A stretch of DNA of 57,877 nucleotides from CAYTYZ01 sp964442385. Lineage in GTDB: Bacteria > Patescibacteriota > Microgenomatia > UBA12405. A program made the position numbers and the translations under genes. The notes beneath the pieces were generated by a model, which was not told the origin of the DNA, searched no databases, and worked only from the letters and a program-made list of their open reading frames with translations. Positions 6,786 to 14,885 of this stretch are shown here, piece after piece. Location: positions 1 to 57,877 of the forward strand of contig CAYTYZ010000006.1 of assembly GCA_964442385.1 (NCBI GenBank), given 5' to 3'. The stretch's first letter is position 1. Every line of letters begins with the position of its first letter.

Positions 6786-7892
6786 ATGAACTATTCCCTT
6801 TTTGCGTCCGAGTCTGTGTGTGCTGGTCATCCCGACAAAGTGGCTGATCAAATTTCTGATGCTGTGGTTGATGCAGCTCTTTCAGTTGATCCACTTTCCA
6901 GGGTGGCCTGCGAAACTCTGGTAACCACCAATAAAATTATTTTAGCCGGCGAAATTACCTGTCCTAAAAAACTAAATTTTAAAACTATAGCCAGAGCTAA
7001 AATAAAAGAATTGGGTTACACCAACCCCGAGTTTAATTTTACAAGTGAGTCCGATATCGAGGTTTACATCCACCAGCAGTCGCCCGATATTGCCCTCGGT
7101 GTAGACGATGGGGGAGCTGGCGATCAGGGAATGATGTTTGGTTATGCTTGTAATGAAACGACTAGTCTTATGCCGCTTCCCATAACCTTATCACACGAGC
7201 TGTGCCAAAAAATGGACGAGCCGCAAGAGCTGTATTCCTGGCTGCGTCCCGATGGTAAATCAGCCGTTACTGTAAATTACCTAGATGGCCAGCCTGTTTC
7301 TGTTGGAGCTATCGTCCTAGCCAAGCCCCTTGATTACTCTCAAATAGACAGTAAAGAAGCCAAGCAAATACTTATAAATGAGGTCATCATACCAATTTTA
7401 GAAAAATATAAACTAAAAAATATCACGGCAGACAAGGTAATATTCAATGGTACTGGCAAGTGGGAAATTGGCGGACCAGCCTCCGATACAGGTGTAACCG
7501 GACGCAAAATTATTGTGGATACATATGGCGGTATGGCTCGTATTGGCGGCGGTTGCTTTTCTGGAAAAGACCCCACCAAGGTTGACCGTTCCGCGGCTTA
7601 TGCAGCCAGGTTTATTGCCAAAAACATTATTGCAGCTGGTCTAGCCACCAGAGCCGAAGTCCAAATTGCGTATGCAATTGGTGTTCGCGATCCTATTGGT
7701 AAGGCCATCGAAACATTTGGAACATCTAAAAAAAGCCAAAAGGTAATCGAAGATTTTGCATGGGGTCTACTAGATCTATCAGTTGGTGGAATTTGCCAAG
7801 CCCTAGATTTACGCCAGCCAATTTACCAAGCCACTGCCCGCTATGGTCACTTTGGAAATCCATCGTATCCTTGGGAAAAAATAGTGCAATAA
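6786..7892 (+). CDS. metK: S-adenosylmethionine synthetase
   Basis: Methionine adenosyltransferase, making SAM from methionine and ATP with release of phosphate and pyrophosphate. 368 residues, slightly short of the usual 380-400. Landmarks are GHPDKVADQISDAVVDA near the N-terminus, the GAGDQGMMFGYA hexapeptide region about residue 115, and the conserved C-terminal end YPWEK. ATG 6786 is chosen because GGAGG lies 5 nt upstream (6776-6780) and homology starts there; the open frame further upstream is the riboswitch-like leader. One of the few ordinary genes here with a strong Shine-Dalgarno and a long leader, which suggests feedback control by SAM. Confidence 0.95.
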   Translation: MNYSLFASESVCAGHPDKVADQISDAVVDAALSVDPLSRVACETLVTTNKIILAGEITCPKKLNFKTIARAKIKELGYTNPEFNFTSESDIEVYIHQQSPDIALGVDDGGAGDQGMMFGYACNETTSLMPLPITLSHELCQKMDEPQELYSWLRPDGKSAVTVNYLDGQPVSVGAIVLAKPLDYSQIDSKEAKQILINEVIIPILEKYKLKNITADKVIFNGTGKWEIGGPASDTGVTGRKIIVDTYGGMARIGGGCFSGKDPTKVDRSAAYAARFIAKNIIAAGLATRAEVQIAYAIGVRDPIGKAIETFGTSKKSQKVIEDFAWGLLDLSVGGICQALDLRQPIYQATARYGHFGNPSYPWEKIVQ

Positions 7893-7900
7893 CTGGAAAG

Positions 7901-8596
7901 CTATTGCACTGACTTAATTTCTTTCTCTGGCATAGTACCATCAAAGCTCACGCCGTTTTGGTCCAGCTTTAGTGTTCTGATGTACAAATTTGGCACAGCC
8001 CTAATTCGCTCTTCGGCAAATCCATTGGCTGTAGACAGGTTTGAGCTAACCAAAGAACTTGGCACACTAATTCTACCAATTTGGACTTCACTCGGTACCA
8101 TGCTCACCTGGTTGTTGGTTATACTTACCCTACCTTTTAAATAAAATGGTGGATTAGCACTAATATGATATTTCTCCATAGCTTCTTTTACTTCTGCAGT
8201 GGAGTGAGTTAGCGATACAAAAGGTAAAATCTTATCCACATGTAGTATACCTGAAGCCTCGCCACTCCCATCTGGATATATCTTTATTTGAACTTTGGAT
8301 ATTGGGCTATACTGCCAGTTGTTACCGTTTACGATAGCCGTAATTTCACTCGAACTCATGGTAAATTTAACCTCTTTTTTACCCTCATATCGAACACTTT
8401 TTGTAATATCGTTTACTGCTGGTAGGGTAGTGGCCACCACTCCATTTTTCAGGTAAGCACTGGCCTTATCTTGCTTTGTGTAAGTTATTCCCAAGTCTCG
8501 CGGAGAAGTCATGCCTCCGACTAAATACCACCCAGTCACTAGTACCCCCACGATAATTACGACCAGCAGACCAAAAATTACTTTGACTGCACCCAT
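7901..8596 (-). CDS. Membrane-anchored extracytoplasmic protein, unknown
   Basis: 231 residues. One N-terminal transmembrane helix (about 5-28) acts as a signal anchor; the rest looks like a beta-rich extracytoplasmic domain with repeated strand-turn patterns (KVQIKIYPDGSGEASGILHVD, VQIGRISVPSSLV). Conserved in style with CPR surface proteins, but no family is recognised. A TATAAT box on the minus strand at 8602-8607 ends 5 nt before the ATG, so the message is probably leaderless. It converges on metK with an 8 nt gap. Confidence 0.55.
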   Translation of the reverse strand: MGAVKVIFGLLVVIIVGVLVTGWYLVGGMTSPRDLGITYTKQDKASAYLKNGVVATTLPAVNDITKSVRYEGKKEVKFTMSSSEITAIVNGNNWQYSPISKVQIKIYPDGSGEASGILHVDKILPFVSLTHSTAEVKEAMEKYHISANPPFYLKGRVSITNNQVSMVPSEVQIGRISVPSSLVSSNLSTANGFAEERIRAVPNLYIRTLKLDQNGVSFDGTMPEKEIKSVQ

Positions 8597-8619
8597 ACCA
8601 TATTATACTCCTTAAAAAT

Positions 8620-9357
8620 TTAGAGTAAAAATTTATCCAAAAATATTCCAATCTTTGCGTTTACCTCTTTGATAATTTCAGGATGTCGGCGATAACTGTG
8701 GTCAGTATTTAGTTCAATTAGCATCTTTGGTTCTGGAATCGACTGGTATATTTCCTCAATTTCTCCAGGTGTATAAAATTTGTCGTTAGTTCCTGAAAAT
8801 AATAATTTAGGCTTATTACAGTTTCTCAAAATTGTCAGTGGCTCATATTTTTCACCGTCCTTAAAATAATTTAATGGCAGGGCAAACTCTTTTTGTTCTT
8901 TGGTTCTAACACTGCCTGGAGGTAAATCTCTGTGTTCTATTTGAACCCCATTGGCTAGATTGCTTGGACGAGTAGGTGATTCGTATGAAGACATTACCAA
9001 AACTATTCCCGTTACATGTGGATTTTCGCTAGCCAATATAGCTACATTTCCTCCCCGGCTATGCCCTAGCAGTAAAGTTGGTTTATTCCCCAAATAGTCA
9101 ATAAGATCATTTACAGCTTTTAAATAATTTATGGTTGTAAAAAGTTCAATTCCTCCAGGACTTTCCCAGGTTCCAGGTGGGTCAAGCGCTACTGCGTAAA
9201 ACCCCTTATTTGCCAATAACTCGCTATGGCTTTCAAAATTGGCATAATCTTTTGTGTCCAGCCTGCCGGGAAGTAAAATTGCCACTTTTTTAGCATTTTT
9301 ATCGCCTTTGGCATTTATAGCCAAATCAAAAGACTTCGTACTAACAATATTCATCAT
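8620..9357 (-). CDS. Alpha/beta hydrolase
   Basis: Serine hydrolase of the alpha/beta fold, 245 residues. The nucleophile elbow GHSRGG lies near residue 98. The catalytic acid is probably Asp in GTNDKFYTPGE (about residue 190) and the histidine is in NTDHSYR near residue 219. The oxyanion region is LLPGRLDTKDY. The pattern resembles dienelactone-hydrolase or peptidase-like cytosolic hydrolases, but substrate cannot be told. Starts with two ATG codons; divergent from the isochorismatase-like gene 29 bp away, so the two share a promoter region. Confidence 0.8.
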   Translation of the reverse strand: MMNIVSTKSFDLAINAKGDKNAKKVAILLPGRLDTKDYANFESHSELLANKGFYAVALDPPGTWESPGGIELFTTINYLKAVNDLIDYLGNKPTLLLGHSRGGNVAILASENPHVTGIVLVMSSYESPTRPSNLANGVQIEHRDLPPGSVRTKEQKEFALPLNYFKDGEKYEPLTILRNCNKPKLLFSGTNDKFYTPGEIEEIYQSIPEPKMLIELNTDHSYRRHPEIIKEVNAKIGIFLDKFLL

Positions 9358-9386
9358 CCAAGTATATCAATATGTTATTCTTGGCT

Positions 9387-9932
9387 ATGCACTCAGCCTT
9401 GGTTATTATCGATATGCAACAAGATTTCTTTAAAAAAGACGAGCTGACAGTGCAAAAAGACTTCCTAATTAAAAATATAAACCAACTTGTAGCCCATTTT
9501 AGGGACAAATCTCTTCCCATAATTTGGCTTCGCCAAACCATGAAAGCTGATCTGTCTGACGCTCCTCTTGGTCCCAAAAATACTGGTACAGCTTTCGTAG
9601 TTGAGGGTACCCCTGGCAGCCAGCTTTTGCCTGGTTTGGACTTTTTATCTTCAGATATTGAAATTATTAAAAAGCGTTACAGCGGTTTTTACCAGACCAA
9701 CCTTGAGGATACTTTAAAGAGTTTGAGCGTAGACACCTTGGTGGTATCTGGCATAAACTCTCACGCCTGTGTCAGGGTTACCGTAGTCGATGCCTATCAA
9801 AGAGATTTCGATGTAATTGTTGCCCAAGACTGCGTTGCTTCCTGGGACCCTCCCCACCACGCCATCACCATGAAATACTTTGTCCCCACCATAGCCAAAG
9901 TAATGACCAATTCAGAGATTCTAAGCTTGTGA
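9387..9932 (+). CDS. Isochorismatase-family cysteine hydrolase (nicotinamidase-like)
   Basis: 181 residues with the full catalytic set of the isochorismatase/nicotinamidase fold: Asp in VIIDMQQDF at the N-terminus, Lys in EIIKKRYSGF, and Cys in INSHACVR. Members hydrolyse amides such as nicotinamide or ureidoacrylate. The residues that bind metal in true nicotinamidases (D-x-H after the first strand) are not obvious, so the substrate is uncertain. ATG 9387 is chosen because family N-termini begin just before the first strand; an in-frame ATG 15 nt upstream is possible. Confidence 0.85.
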   Translation: MHSALVIIDMQQDFFKKDELTVQKDFLIKNINQLVAHFRDKSLPIIWLRQTMKADLSDAPLGPKNTGTAFVVEGTPGSQLLPGLDFLSSDIEIIKKRYSGFYQTNLEDTLKSLSVDTLVVSGINSHACVRVTVVDAYQRDFDVIVAQDCVASWDPPHHAITMKYFVPTIAKVMTNSEILSL

Positions 9933-9946
9933 TAATACCTATAATA

Positions 9947-9975
9947 TTGACTTTATATCACTTTTCAAGTATACT
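9947..9975 (+). promoter_or_regulatory. Strong promoter of the serpin-like gene
   Basis: TTGACT at 9947-9952 and TATACT at 9970-9975 with exactly 17 nt between. Predicted +1 is about 9982, which leaves a 216-nt leader before the ATG at 10198. Confidence 0.65.
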
Positions 9976-9981
9976 TAACCA

Positions 9982-10197
9982 TTACACATCAAGTGTAAGC
10001 ATTCAAATACAGGTTGGATATTGCATCTAACTTTTGTTTCTGTCCTTTTAAAAATAGATACTTCAATATTTTGCATCTACTGGTTGGTGGCTATTTGGAC
10101 ATAATATTTTGTATCTAAATAGCCATCAATCAAAGTTAATGCAAAAGTAGATTACTTTGATGACCACACTGGTCATGGCAATACACAAGGAGAAAAC
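9982..10197 (+). promoter_or_regulatory. Structured 216-nt 5' leader with three repeats
   Basis: The predicted transcript begins inside a perfect hairpin, TTACAC-atcaa-GTGTAA (9982-9998). Three copies of AATATTTTGYATCTA follow (10018-10029 partial, 10065-10079, 10103-10117). Further hairpins are GGCTATTT/AAATAGCC (10089-10124), ATCAAAGT/ACTTTGAT (around 10128-10160) and TGACCA-cac-TGGTCA just after. A ribosome binding site AAGGAG ends 5 nt before the ATG. No short reading frame stands out. It may be a regulatory or stability leader. Confidence 0.5.
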
Positions 10198-11076
10198 ATG
10201 AGCTCATCACTAGGTTTGTTAACAATCGCCAGAGCCATGATTGAGGCTGAAGGTCTTCTTGGTGGCCAATGCACTTGGAAAGCCACCAACCCAACTCAAA
10301 AGGAACTACTTTCCCGTTTGACCGTTTTGCGGCAAGCGGTGACCAAAGTACCCACCCTACAGGGCTGGGCTAAAAAAACAGCCGAAGAACTAAATCAAAT
10401 TCTGCGCGAGAATGGCCTGAGCATTCAGCTTCGACCGTGGCTTCCAGGCTCCGGCTTCGGCGTCGTGGCCATCAACAAGTACGGCGTACAGTGGCTTTCA
10501 CCGGGTCTCACCTCGCTTTTTGAGGGCGGCCCCAGGCTGGAGGTTCTAGGACACCCAGCTTTTCTTCTCAAGAGCAGTACCGCCAGAGTCAAAATCTGGG
10601 AGACCAAAAGCAGGAAACTGATCGTCAAGGTCCCAACTAAATCCGGCGACACGCTTTGCCTCAGTATGGAAGACAGGCCTCTCACAGGCTTTGGGCTGCA
10701 TGAGTACGTTGAAAGTTTGCAAGCAGAGCAGGTCAAATCCTTCTATGGTTACGAAGGAGCTATTCTTCCAATGGTCAAGCATGGGCTTCCCGTAGATTTG
10801 GATTGGCTTCGTTTTATGGAAGTCTACTCCTCAGTTGACGGTAACTGGTTCATTAGCCAGGCTCTGCAGGAAATTCAGTTCTCCATGAATCAGTTTGGTG
10901 CAGCAGTCACAGAGGCAGCAGCCATGTCCTTTGCCAGGGGGATGCCCCAGTACCTAGAGGTCAACAAACCTTTTGTTCTTTGGATTGAGCGTCCTGGTGT
11001 GGAAATTCCCCTTAATGTTTTCCATATCACTCCAGAGGACTGGAAAGATCCTGGTAATCTTGCCAAAAGTATGTAG
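10198..11076 (+). CDS. Serpin-like protein (divergent), compositional outlier
   Basis: 292 residues, no signal peptide. The C-terminal part resembles a serpin. VTEAAAMSF at about 237-245 looks like the reactive-loop hinge (Glu/Ala-rich, small residues). VNKPFVLWIERPG (255-267) resembles the conserved rPFlfxI strand. NVFHITPEDWKDP (273-285) sits where serpins have iLFxGrvxxP. The start MSSSLGLLTIARAMIEAEG resembles serpin helix A (SPxSixxALaM). At 292 residues it is shorter than typical serpins (about 370), so part of the core would have to be reduced. GC content is visibly higher than the neighbours. It has its own promoter, leader, AAGGAG site and terminator. Serpin is an inference from motifs; a structure prediction would decide. 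Confidence 0.45.
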   Translation: MSSSLGLLTIARAMIEAEGLLGGQCTWKATNPTQKELLSRLTVLRQAVTKVPTLQGWAKKTAEELNQILRENGLSIQLRPWLPGSGFGVVAINKYGVQWLSPGLTSLFEGGPRLEVLGHPAFLLKSSTARVKIWETKSRKLIVKVPTKSGDTLCLSMEDRPLTGFGLHEYVESLQAEQVKSFYGYEGAILPMVKHGLPVDLDWLRFMEVYSSVDGNWFISQALQEIQFSMNQFGAAVTEAAAMSFARGMPQYLEVNKPFVLWIERPGVEIPLNVFHITPEDWKDPGNLAKSM

Positions 11077-11091
11077 TTTGAAGTAGTCTTC

Positions 11092-11129
11092 TCCGCCGGG
11101 TAGCCCAAAGGGCAACGGCGGATTTTTTT
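11092..11129 (+). terminator. Rho-independent terminator
   Basis: TCCGCCG (11092-11098) pairs with CGGCGGA (11116-11122) around an inner GCCC-aaa-GGGC stem, then a run of seven T. It closes the single-gene serpin-like unit, just before the 3' end of the convergent zinc-protein gene. Confidence 0.8.
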
Positions 11130-11130
11130 A

Positions 11131-11616
11131 TTACTTTTCTTCGCTTACTTCCATTTCTGGAATCTCGACTCGTGCTTCTGGCATAGACTCAGCTTCTGCC
11201 TTAACTTCCTTTTTTTCTTTCTTTTTCTTGGGAGCAGGAGCAACAGCTGTGTCTCCTGACAAAAGTGAAATGAGTTTGTCTAATTTAGCGTTAAGTTCAT
11301 TAAATTGGCGTCCATAATCTGGTTGGTCATAGTTTCTAGTTTCCACTCTTGGCCTGGATGAAAAGGACCTTTCCCCTCCAAAGCTTCTATTTTCGCCTTG
11401 TGGTGCTCCGCCCCCTTCTTTTTCAAAACAGTTACTACAATACACTGGTTTTCTACCATTTGGCCGAAAAGGCAGCTCACAAGGTCGTCCACATTTATCA
11501 CAGGTGGCCGAATACATTTTTCTTTCTTCACCGCCCCCTCCACCTCCAAAGTCCCGTCTTGGACCTCCAAAACTTCTATTTCCACCACTAAAGCCACCAC
11601 GATTATTGTTATACAT
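11131..11616 (-). CDS. CxxC-x17-CxxC zinc protein with Gly/Arg-rich N-terminus
   Basis: 161 residues in three parts. The N-terminus is RGG/Gly/Phe-rich (NNNRGGFSGG, FGGGGGG), typical of RNA-binding or condensate-prone tails. Then CDKC, 17 residues, CSNC (about residues 39-63), an exact CxxC-x17-CxxC zinc ribbon. A Lys/Glu/Ala-rich low-complexity tail follows. The CxxC-x17-CxxC domain is widespread in CPR bacteria, and its function is not established. ATG 11616 is favoured because a TATTAT -10 at 11625-11630 lies 8 nt upstream; frame extension beyond it lacks the pattern. Confidence 0.75.
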   Translation of the reverse strand: MYNNNRGGFSGGNRSFGGPRRDFGGGGGGEERKMYSATCDKCGRPCELPFRPNGRKPVYCSNCFEKEGGGAPQGENRSFGGERSFSSRPRVETRNYDQPDYGRQFNELNAKLDKLISLLSGDTAVAPAPKKKKEKKEVKAEAESMPEARVEIPEMEVSEEK

Positions 11617-11705
11617 ATTTAAGTATAATACACTAAATATTGGCAATAGTATGGGCAAGTTATATGTCCCGATATCAACAGAAAACATTTTAGGTAGAAT
11701 TAGTC

Positions 11706-12863
11706 ATGTTTGACAGTCTTACTATTGACAACTCCAAGCATAAACTCCAAATTCCTGATTTTAATCCAGAAAATATCACAGGCTACATAAACGAGCCTGT
11801 CCACTATCTCAACGACCCTGAACCGAATATGGTTGCAAGTAGGTTTGGCAATATCATGTATCGTCTGGGTCAACTAACCAAGCTTTCTGCCCATTTTCGT
11901 ACACCCTTTGATCGATCTAAAGCCCAAGAATTGCTCAGTCAAATAAAAGACCACCGCGTACGATCTGATTCGCATAGTCATCTTTACAAAGAGTTGAAAG
12001 AGCGTGGCAAAATAGCAAAAAAATATTTACAGCAGGGATCAGTTTGTGTTTACATGGGTACTTTGGGGATACAAAAATCACCACTTGTGATTATACCTCC
12101 CCCAAGAGTTGACCCAAGGTTCAGCGCTCGTCCAGTAGTTTTGATACCTGGTATCAGTAACGGATTGGCTGGAATAGAAACCCTCATTAAAGAATTTGCC
12201 TACCAGGGGAGAATTGTAATTGCTCTAGGCCAGCCCGAAAGTTTTATGGGTAGTGTGACACCAAGTTTTGCTCAGGCTGTCGAAGAATCTAGTCAACTTT
12301 CCCCACATATAGAATTTTACAAGAGAGCCATCGCTCTTACTTTGCAAGAACGTTTTGGAAACAAAGTTAAAATCGATTTGGTAGGTCATTCTACTGGTTG
12401 CCCTATGATTGCTGGTCTACTTGCCGACAAACACTACCAAGACATATGTGCCAATGTATGCTTAGTCTCTCCGGCAGCCGTTGCCGAACAGTCGGTCCTG
12501 TCGTTTGATTTAGCAACTATCCCAGAAATATATTATTTATTAGTTAGACATGGCGCTTTGGCCAACTTTAATAGAAATGATCAGCCTCAGGAACCAGTTA
12601 AAGCTCGAGCTACCCAAGGGGTAAAGCGCAACATTATCCATTTTTTACAAGGTCTTTACAAAAATGCCCATTTGTCTAACCATAGGCGAATTTCAGTAAT
12701 TTCTTGCGATGATGATCATATTGTAAAAAGCAGACAAGCCCAAGATGCTCTTGCCAAACTAAATCCCGATATTGATTTTATTCCGCTCAGTAGGGCTACT
12801 CATGCCGAAGCTTTAATAAACCCACAGAGAGTCGTAACGCTAATACAATCTATTCTAAAATAA
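11706..12863 (+). CDS. Alpha/beta hydrolase with long N-terminal extension
   Basis: 385 residues. The first ~130 residues have no recognised domain and begin MFDSLTIDNSKHKLQ. The hydrolase core starts about residue 140 (RPVVLIPGISNGLAG), with nucleophile elbow GHSTG near residue 227. An acid is in SCDDDH (about 340) and a histidine in SRATHAEAL (about 363). Lipase or acyltransferase chemistry is possible. Its 3' end overlaps the convergent pentapeptide gene by 14 nt. No signal peptide. Confidence 0.75.
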   Translation: MFDSLTIDNSKHKLQIPDFNPENITGYINEPVHYLNDPEPNMVASRFGNIMYRLGQLTKLSAHFRTPFDRSKAQELLSQIKDHRVRSDSHSHLYKELKERGKIAKKYLQQGSVCVYMGTLGIQKSPLVIIPPPRVDPRFSARPVVLIPGISNGLAGIETLIKEFAYQGRIVIALGQPESFMGSVTPSFAQAVEESSQLSPHIEFYKRAIALTLQERFGNKVKIDLVGHSTGCPMIAGLLADKHYQDICANVCLVSPAAVAEQSVLSFDLATIPEIYYLLVRHGALANFNRNDQPQEPVKARATQGVKRNIIHFLQGLYKNAHLSNHRRISVISCDDDHIVKSRQAQDALAKLNPDIDFIPLSRATHAEALINPQRVVTLIQSILK

Positions 12864-13374
12864 CTCCCAAGCCATATAGTAAACTCATGGCACCAGGAAG
12901 TGAGAATTTGGCCCCCTTAATAGTAGCTGACCTAACATCAATAAAATAATTTTTTGCACCAAGCAGATTTGCTTTGGTTAAATTAGTCTTGGCAAACACA
13001 GTTTTTTCAAAATCACTATTCTGCAGTTGTGATTCGCTTAAATTGGCCTCCGTAAAATCACATTCTTTTGCCATACATTCCCTAATCACAATTTTAGGTA
13101 GCGACAATAGTCTAAAATTTGAATAACTAAGTTCGCAATTTTTAAAAACCAAGTTTTCTACTTTAGCTGCCCTAGTCCAATCCATTCCCATTATATTGCA
13201 GTCAATAAACTCCACATCCACAAACTGGCTATCACTAATATCCACTGCACTTAAAATACACCCTTTAAATTGACAGTTCACAAACCTACACTTAATAAAC
13301 TTGCACTGACTATATTTACAATCCAAAAACCTTTCTTCCTCAAACTCCTTTTTTGAAAATATTTTTCCCACCAT
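12850..13374 (-). CDS. Pentapeptide-repeat protein
   Basis: 174 residues with at least two blocks of A(D/N)LxX pentapeptide repeats, for example FLDCKYSQCKFIKCRFVNC near the N-terminus and CDFTEANLSESQLQNSDFEKT near residues 105-125, with Phe/Leu at every fifth position. This forms a right-handed quadrilateral beta helix. The Cys-rich flavour (x-C-x-F) resembles the McbG/Qnr-like branch, some of which protect DNA gyrase, but that role is not shown here. A TAAAAT box lies 7-8 nt upstream of the ATG. Confidence 0.85.
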   Translation of the reverse strand: MVGKIFSKKEFEEERFLDCKYSQCKFIKCRFVNCQFKGCILSAVDISDSQFVDVEFIDCNIMGMDWTRAAKVENLVFKNCELSYSNFRLLSLPKIVIRECMAKECDFTEANLSESQLQNSDFEKTVFAKTNLTKANLLGAKNYFIDVRSATIKGAKFSLPGAMSLLYGLGVILE

Positions 13375-13541
13375 ACTACTATTTTACTCTGCTAAACTAA
13401 CCAATAATCACCATAACCAAACCTATCACCATAGACCTCGTCCATATTAAACAAATTCTTAGTCAGTGGACAGAGCCCATTGAAGTTGATAAGTATATTT
13501 CAAGAATAGAAAACGAGATTCATGGACATACTGAATTTAAT

Positions 13542-13886
13542 ATGCATTTTTGGGTAGCCAAACAAGATGACACTGTTATTGGCATAGTTGGTCTATCCAA
13601 TCCATTGCCCAAAGTACTTTCTTTTACCAAAACCTTTCTTCCAGGGGAACTAAAAATTCTTTATGTTGATACTAGTCATCAGGGCAGGGGAGTAGGCGGA
13701 CTATTGGTAAATTTTATTGAACAAGAGGCTATGTACCATGGCTATACCGAGTTATTGGTTCGAAGTGCCCAAAGATACCAAGATACGGCTTTTGGTTTTT
13801 ACAAGAAAAAAAACTACACCGATTTGGGTACAATCGATGGCGATGATAATAAAAAGTCCATGCAAGTTTTTCAAAAAATCCTCTAA
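13542..13886 (+). CDS. GNAT acetyltransferase, true start probably upstream and non-AUG
   Basis: GNAT-family N-acetyltransferase. From the first ATG (13542) it has 114 residues with strand VIGIVGLS, strand ELKILYVD, acetyl-CoA loop HQGRGVGG and the last helix FGFYKKKNY. The same frame upstream to a TAA at 13398 reads as GNAT N-terminus (TIDLVHIKQILSQWTEPIEV...), with no ATG, GTG or TTG. A full-length protein of about 155 residues would therefore need an AUA/AUC/AUU start near 13404-13413, 6-15 nt after a TAAACT box. Either a rare start is used or the start codon has mutated and a truncated protein is made. Confidence 0.7.
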   Translation: MHFWVAKQDDTVIGIVGLSNPLPKVLSFTKTFLPGELKILYVDTSHQGRGVGGLLVNFIEQEAMYHGYTELLVRSAQRYQDTAFGFYKKKNYTDLGTIDGDDNKKSMQVFQKIL

Positions 13887-13894
13887 AAATATGC

Positions 13895-13907
13895 TAAAGT
13901 ATTTTTA
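13895..13907 (+). promoter_or_regulatory. Extended -10, leaderless start
   Basis: TGcTAAAGT at 13892-13900, six nt before the ATG at 13907, so the predicted +1 is the A of ATG. Confidence 0.5.
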
Positions 13908-14374
13908 TGGATAAAATAAAAAAAACCAGCCCAACCCCAGCTAAGTCTAACAATTTTGCAAGAAATTTTCTGATTGGTTTATTAGGTGTTGCCGCCTATT
14001 TTGCCATCCAATATTTTTTCACTAACCAGTCCAACCAAGCCAAATTTAACCAAACCAGTACCAAGTTTGACCAGCTCTCAGAATCAATTTCTCAAAAAAA
14101 CGAACAGCTTTTTAATCTAAAAAACAAAGATGCCAAAACACTTTTGCCAGCGGTACAAAGCCTTCAGTCTGATTACGTGCAAATGCAAACCCTTCTGGGT
14201 GGTCTTAATAAAACACCTGAAACTAGTGCTGATTTTGCTATGACCGGCAAGGCCATTGAAGCCCTAAAAGCTATCGAAAAAGGTATTTTGGACAACAACA
14301 AAACTCTAAAAGACAAAGGCTTTTTGCTTCTTGATAGCCTACTTGCACCTGTAACTCCATCTCCAAAAAACTAA
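13907..14374 (+). CDS. Membrane-anchored coiled-coil protein, unknown
   Basis: 155 residues. A short basic N-terminus is followed by one transmembrane helix (about 19-38, NFLIGLLGVAAYFAIQYFF), then Gln/Asn/Lys-rich helices likely to form a coiled coil (about 45-140). No family recognised. Topology suggests a signal-anchored helical protein outside the membrane. Preceded by an extended -10 that predicts a leaderless mRNA; 7 nt separate it from the next gene. Confidence 0.55.
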   Translation: MDKIKKTSPTPAKSNNFARNFLIGLLGVAAYFAIQYFFTNQSNQAKFNQTSTKFDQLSESISQKNEQLFNLKNKDAKTLLPAVQSLQSDYVQMQTLLGGLNKTPETSADFAMTGKAIEALKAIEKGILDNNKTLKDKGFLLLDSLLAPVTPSPKN

Positions 14375-14381
14375 CAATAAA

Positions 14382-14885
14382 ATGGTAAAACCATTCCCAC
14401 CCATGGCTATATTTAAACCAGGGGTGTTATCTGTGACAGTTTTTAGTGAAATTAATTATTTTCTAATTGTTATCTATTCGGCAATCTTAATTAACATCCA
14501 AGATATATCAAAAATTAATATAAATTCATTTTACTTACTATTTATTTTATTAATTGTTTTGTCACTTGTGTCCGCGTTTATATCAACGAAAATAGTAATA
14601 ACTGGACCAAAACTAACATCCTTCAGCCCAATTAGCTCCGGTCACGAATTTAATATTAATCAACCTTTTGAGGTTGAAGCTCGTAGAAGGAGATGGAACA
14701 CAGAAGGGAACATCACTATTTTCCCCACTTACTCATATATTGATTTTTACTTGTCTTCAGATATCGCCCATAGGTCGAACCAGCATATCTCTCTTGGGTT
14801 AGGGTGGAGTAAAAATGATGTTATCAAATTATTTACATATCTTCAGAATAATTATCCAAATATTAAGCAACTATACTTTCCATAA
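14382..14885 (+). CDS. Two-helix membrane protein, unknown
   Basis: 167 residues. Two hydrophobic segments (about 18-40 and 47-65) are followed by a soluble domain containing a basic patch (EARRRRW) and beta-like stretches. Resembles small bacterial-PH-like membrane proteins in layout, but no motif proves it. ATG 14382 is 8 nt after the preceding stop; another ATG at 14403 is possible. The stop overlaps the start of the next gene. Confidence 0.5.
   Translation: MVKPFPPMAIFKPGVLSVTVFSEINYFLIVIYSAILINIQDISKININSFYLLFILLIVLSLVSAFISTKIVITGPKLTSFSPISSGHEFNINQPFEVEARRRRWNTEGNITIFPTYSYIDFYLSSDIAHRSNQHISLGLGWSKNDVIKLFTYLQNNYPNIKQLYFP

Noticed and set aside
9982..10197. Short CRISPR-like array (three similar 15-mers)
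   Set aside because: Repeats are too short, imperfect and only three; one lies within a hairpin; no cas gene is present.
11349..11713. Overlapping plus-strand frames opposite the CxxC-x17-CxxC gene
   Set aside because: They mirror the Gly/Arg and Lys-rich low-complexity coding sequence and lack starts with signals.
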